Of a stretch of 6,885 bases of DNA, positions 6,072-6,885 are shown piece by piece; position 1 is the stretch's first letter; each line of letters begins with the position of its first letter. Under the pieces are notes generated by a model. The model was not told where the DNA came from. It saw nothing but the letters and a program-made list of their open reading frames with translations, and did no database searches. The position numbers and the translations under genes are program-made. The stretch lies in the NCBI GenBank assembly GCA_030610965.1, contig JAUWQU010000203.1, positions 1 through 6,885 of the forward strand, given 5' to 3'. This stretch comes from Phycisphaerae bacterium (GTDB lineage Bacteria; Planctomycetota; Phycisphaerae; SM23-33).

Positions 6072-6100
6072 AGTATGCCCCCAAAGACGAAAGTTGACAA
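6072..6100 (-). promoter_or_regulatory. Candidate promoter of the sigma factor gene
   Basis: On the minus strand TTGTCA (6100-6095, 5 of 6 to the -35 consensus) and CATACT (6077-6072, 4 of 6 to the -10 consensus) are 17 bp apart. This predicts a start near 6065 and a leader of about 65 nt. The -35 hexamer is identical to the one proposed for the isomerase gene. The site lies between the terminator at 6152-6188 and the sigma gene, where a promoter is required. Confidence 0.45.
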
Positions 6101-6108
6101 GGGGGCAT
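6075..6108. promoter_or_regulatory. Inverted repeat spanning the sigma gene promoter, possible operator
   Basis: ATGCCCCC (6075-6082) and GGGGGCAT (6101-6108) are exact 8-bp inverted arms around an 18-bp spacer. One arm overlaps the proposed -10 box and the other abuts the proposed -35 box, with arm centres 26 bp apart (about 2.5 helical turns). This fits an operator for a dimeric regulator, possibly the MerR-like domain of the adjacent sigma factor acting on its own gene. Regulation is inferred; only the repeat is seen. Confidence 0.5.
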
Positions 6109-6151
6109 CTCAAGAACCGGAAGCGGCCGAGCGACCAAGGGCAGGCGCACC

Positions 6152-6188
6152 AAAACAAAGCACGGCCCCCGATGGTCGGGGCCGTGCT
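6152..6188 (-). terminator. Strong intrinsic (Rho-independent) terminator of the right-edge gene
   Basis: AGCACGGCCCC (6159-6169) pairs perfectly over 11 bp with GGGGCCGTGCT (6178-6188). An alternative register closes the stem further with a CCCCGA/TCGGGG core and one bulged base. On the minus strand the stem is followed at once by TTTGTTTTG (6159-6151). This is a textbook terminator for the leftward gene whose stop is at 6269, about 80 bp upstream, and it insulates the sigma gene from read-through. Confidence 0.88.
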
Positions 6189-6268
6189 CCTAAGGTTACG
6201 TATTGCCTGCCGAATCCGCGCCTGCGACGGATGGGAGACGGTCATACGGTCGGACGCAGCCAGGCGCC

Positions 6269-6885
6269 TCACGGCGCGGCCGGCGTGGACGCAGGCGCCG
6301 TCGGCGTGGCCGGCGTGGACGCAGGGGGCGTCGGCGCAGGGGCGTCCATCATGGGCCCGTCGCTGAGCAGCTTTCGGAACGTCGCGGCGGTCGGGGCGAT
6401 CAATGGCGAACCTTCCTGTTCGCCGAGGGCGTCGAGGGCGGCGAGGGCCTTCTGCTTGGCCTCGGGATCGGCGGACAGGCGATAGAGGCTCACGTAAGCG
6501 GCCGACTCCTGGAGTTGGTAGGCCCACTTGAGGTTCTGGTTATTCTGGCTGGCGGTGGCCCTCTCGTATGCCTTTGCGGCCCAGCGGAAATCATCCTGCG
6601 CGTTTTCCCGGGTCTTGGCGACATCGGAGACGTAGTCGGCCATCTGAGCGACAATTGCGGGCGCGGTATTCTGCATGGGCAGATCCGCCCATATCTTGGA
6701 GGCTTCCGCGACGACCGCGGACAGGCGCGACTGGAGCAGCAGGGCCTGGACCTGGAGGTCCCCCCGGGCCATTCGCGTGTCACCGAGCATCGCCAGGATG
6801 CCCGGGTCCGGCTTCAGGAAGGCGCTGGCAGAGGCATCGCGCTCGAAGCCCGCGCTGGTTTTCTCGTAGTCCTCGTAGGCCTTGA
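6269..6885 (-). CDS. Alanine-rich helical protein of unknown function, possibly TPR-like (N-terminus beyond window edge)
   Basis: 204 C-terminal residues are visible. The frame runs open from 6883 to the stop at 6269-6271, starting KAYEDYEKTSAGFERDASAS, so the gene begins outside the window; internal ATGs such as the one at 6790 are not likely starts. The body (about residues 1-175) looks all-helical, with pieces such as WAAKAYERATASQNNQNLKW and AALDALGEQEG that recall tetratricopeptide or alpha-solenoid helices, but no clean repeat register was found. The tail (about 176-204) is a disordered Thr/Pro/Ala stretch with two 10-residue units ending STPA, encoded by a 30-bp tandem repeat. Tails of this kind are common on exported or membrane-anchored Planctomycetota proteins; a signal peptide cannot be checked here. 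A strong terminator follows the gene. I do not recognise the family. Confidence 0.75.
   Translation of the reverse strand, partial: KAYEDYEKTSAGFERDASASAFLKPDPGILAMLGDTRMARGDLQVQALLLQSRLSAVVAEASKIWADLPMQNTAPAIVAQMADYVSDVAKTRENAQDDFRWAAKAYERATASQNNQNLKWAYQLQESAAYVSLYRLSADPEAKQKALAALDALGEQEGSPLIAPTAATFRKLLSDGPMMDAPAPTPPASTPATPTAPASTPAAP
6278..6337. repeat. Two tandem 30-bp repeat units coding for a Thr/Pro/Ala-rich tail
   Basis: Copies at 6278-6307 and 6308-6337 match at 27 of 30 positions and share an exact 18-bp core (GGCCGGCGTGGACGCAGG). Because the unit is a multiple of three, gain or loss would change the protein tail by 10 residues (APTPPASTPA and TPTAPASTPA) without a frameshift. Confidence 0.8.

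Noticed and set aside
6094..6099. Plus-strand TTGACA as a perfect -35 box
   Set aside because: No acceptable -10 lies 15-19 bp downstream on the plus strand and no rightward gene follows. The same bases read on the minus strand give the better-supported TTGTCA element.
4570..6366. A 598-codon open frame on the plus strand, opposite the sigma factor gene
   Set aside because: It is the antisense of a clearly conserved sigma-70 gene and crosses the terminator and promoter region. It has no recognisable motifs or credible ribosome site. Long antisense frames are expected in GC-rich coding DNA.

Overview
The window is GC-rich (by eye well above 60%) and bacterial. It holds six protein-coding genes, two of them cut by the window edges. 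A sigma-70 factor with a long helix-turn-helix N-terminus, an Ala/Pro-rich secreted HExxH protein, an exported xylose-isomerase-like TIM barrel and GC-rich Shine-Dalgarno-led genes together suggest a member of the Planctomycetota, perhaps Phycisphaerae. That assignment comes from gene style only. No rRNA, tRNA, CRISPR array, insertion sequence or phage gene was seen.

Layout, left to right. (1) Minus strand, 1-719: a family 2 glycosyltransferase of the dolichyl-phosphate type, cut at its C-terminus by the left edge. (2) 720-1044: a divergent intergenic region with a perfect 9-bp hairpin and a good extended -10 promoter facing right. (3) Plus strand, 1045-1929: an exported sugar isomerase/epimerase-like TIM barrel. 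(4) Plus strand, 2012-3187: a complete M24 metallopeptidase of the Xaa-Pro dipeptidase/aminopeptidase type, 82 bp behind and possibly co-transcribed. (5) 3188-3263: a convergent gap with two overlapping GC hairpins. (6) Minus strand, 3264-4259: a probable lipoprotein with an HExxH metallopeptidase domain. (7) Minus strand, 4315-6000: the sigma-70 factor, 55 bp upstream of the peptidase in the same direction. (8) 6001-6268: regulatory DNA with a candidate sigma-gene promoter, an 8-bp inverted repeat spanning it, and a strong intrinsic terminator for the next gene. (9) Minus strand, 6269 to the right edge: the C-terminal part of a helical protein with a Thr/Pro/Ala-rich repetitive tail.

The most interesting part is the unit at 6108-3264. 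The sigma factor keeps regions 1.2, 2 and 4, lacks a recognisable region 3, and carries about 320 extra N-terminal residues. These include a MerR-like helix-turn-helix, probably two more, and all six of the protein's cysteines. It appears to have its own promoter overlapped by an inverted repeat, to be insulated upstream by a terminator, and to be transcribed with a surface metallopeptidase. This looks like a signal-responsive sigma factor with an envelope partner, but that reading is inference. The exported TIM barrel and M24 peptidase look like ordinary catabolic genes.
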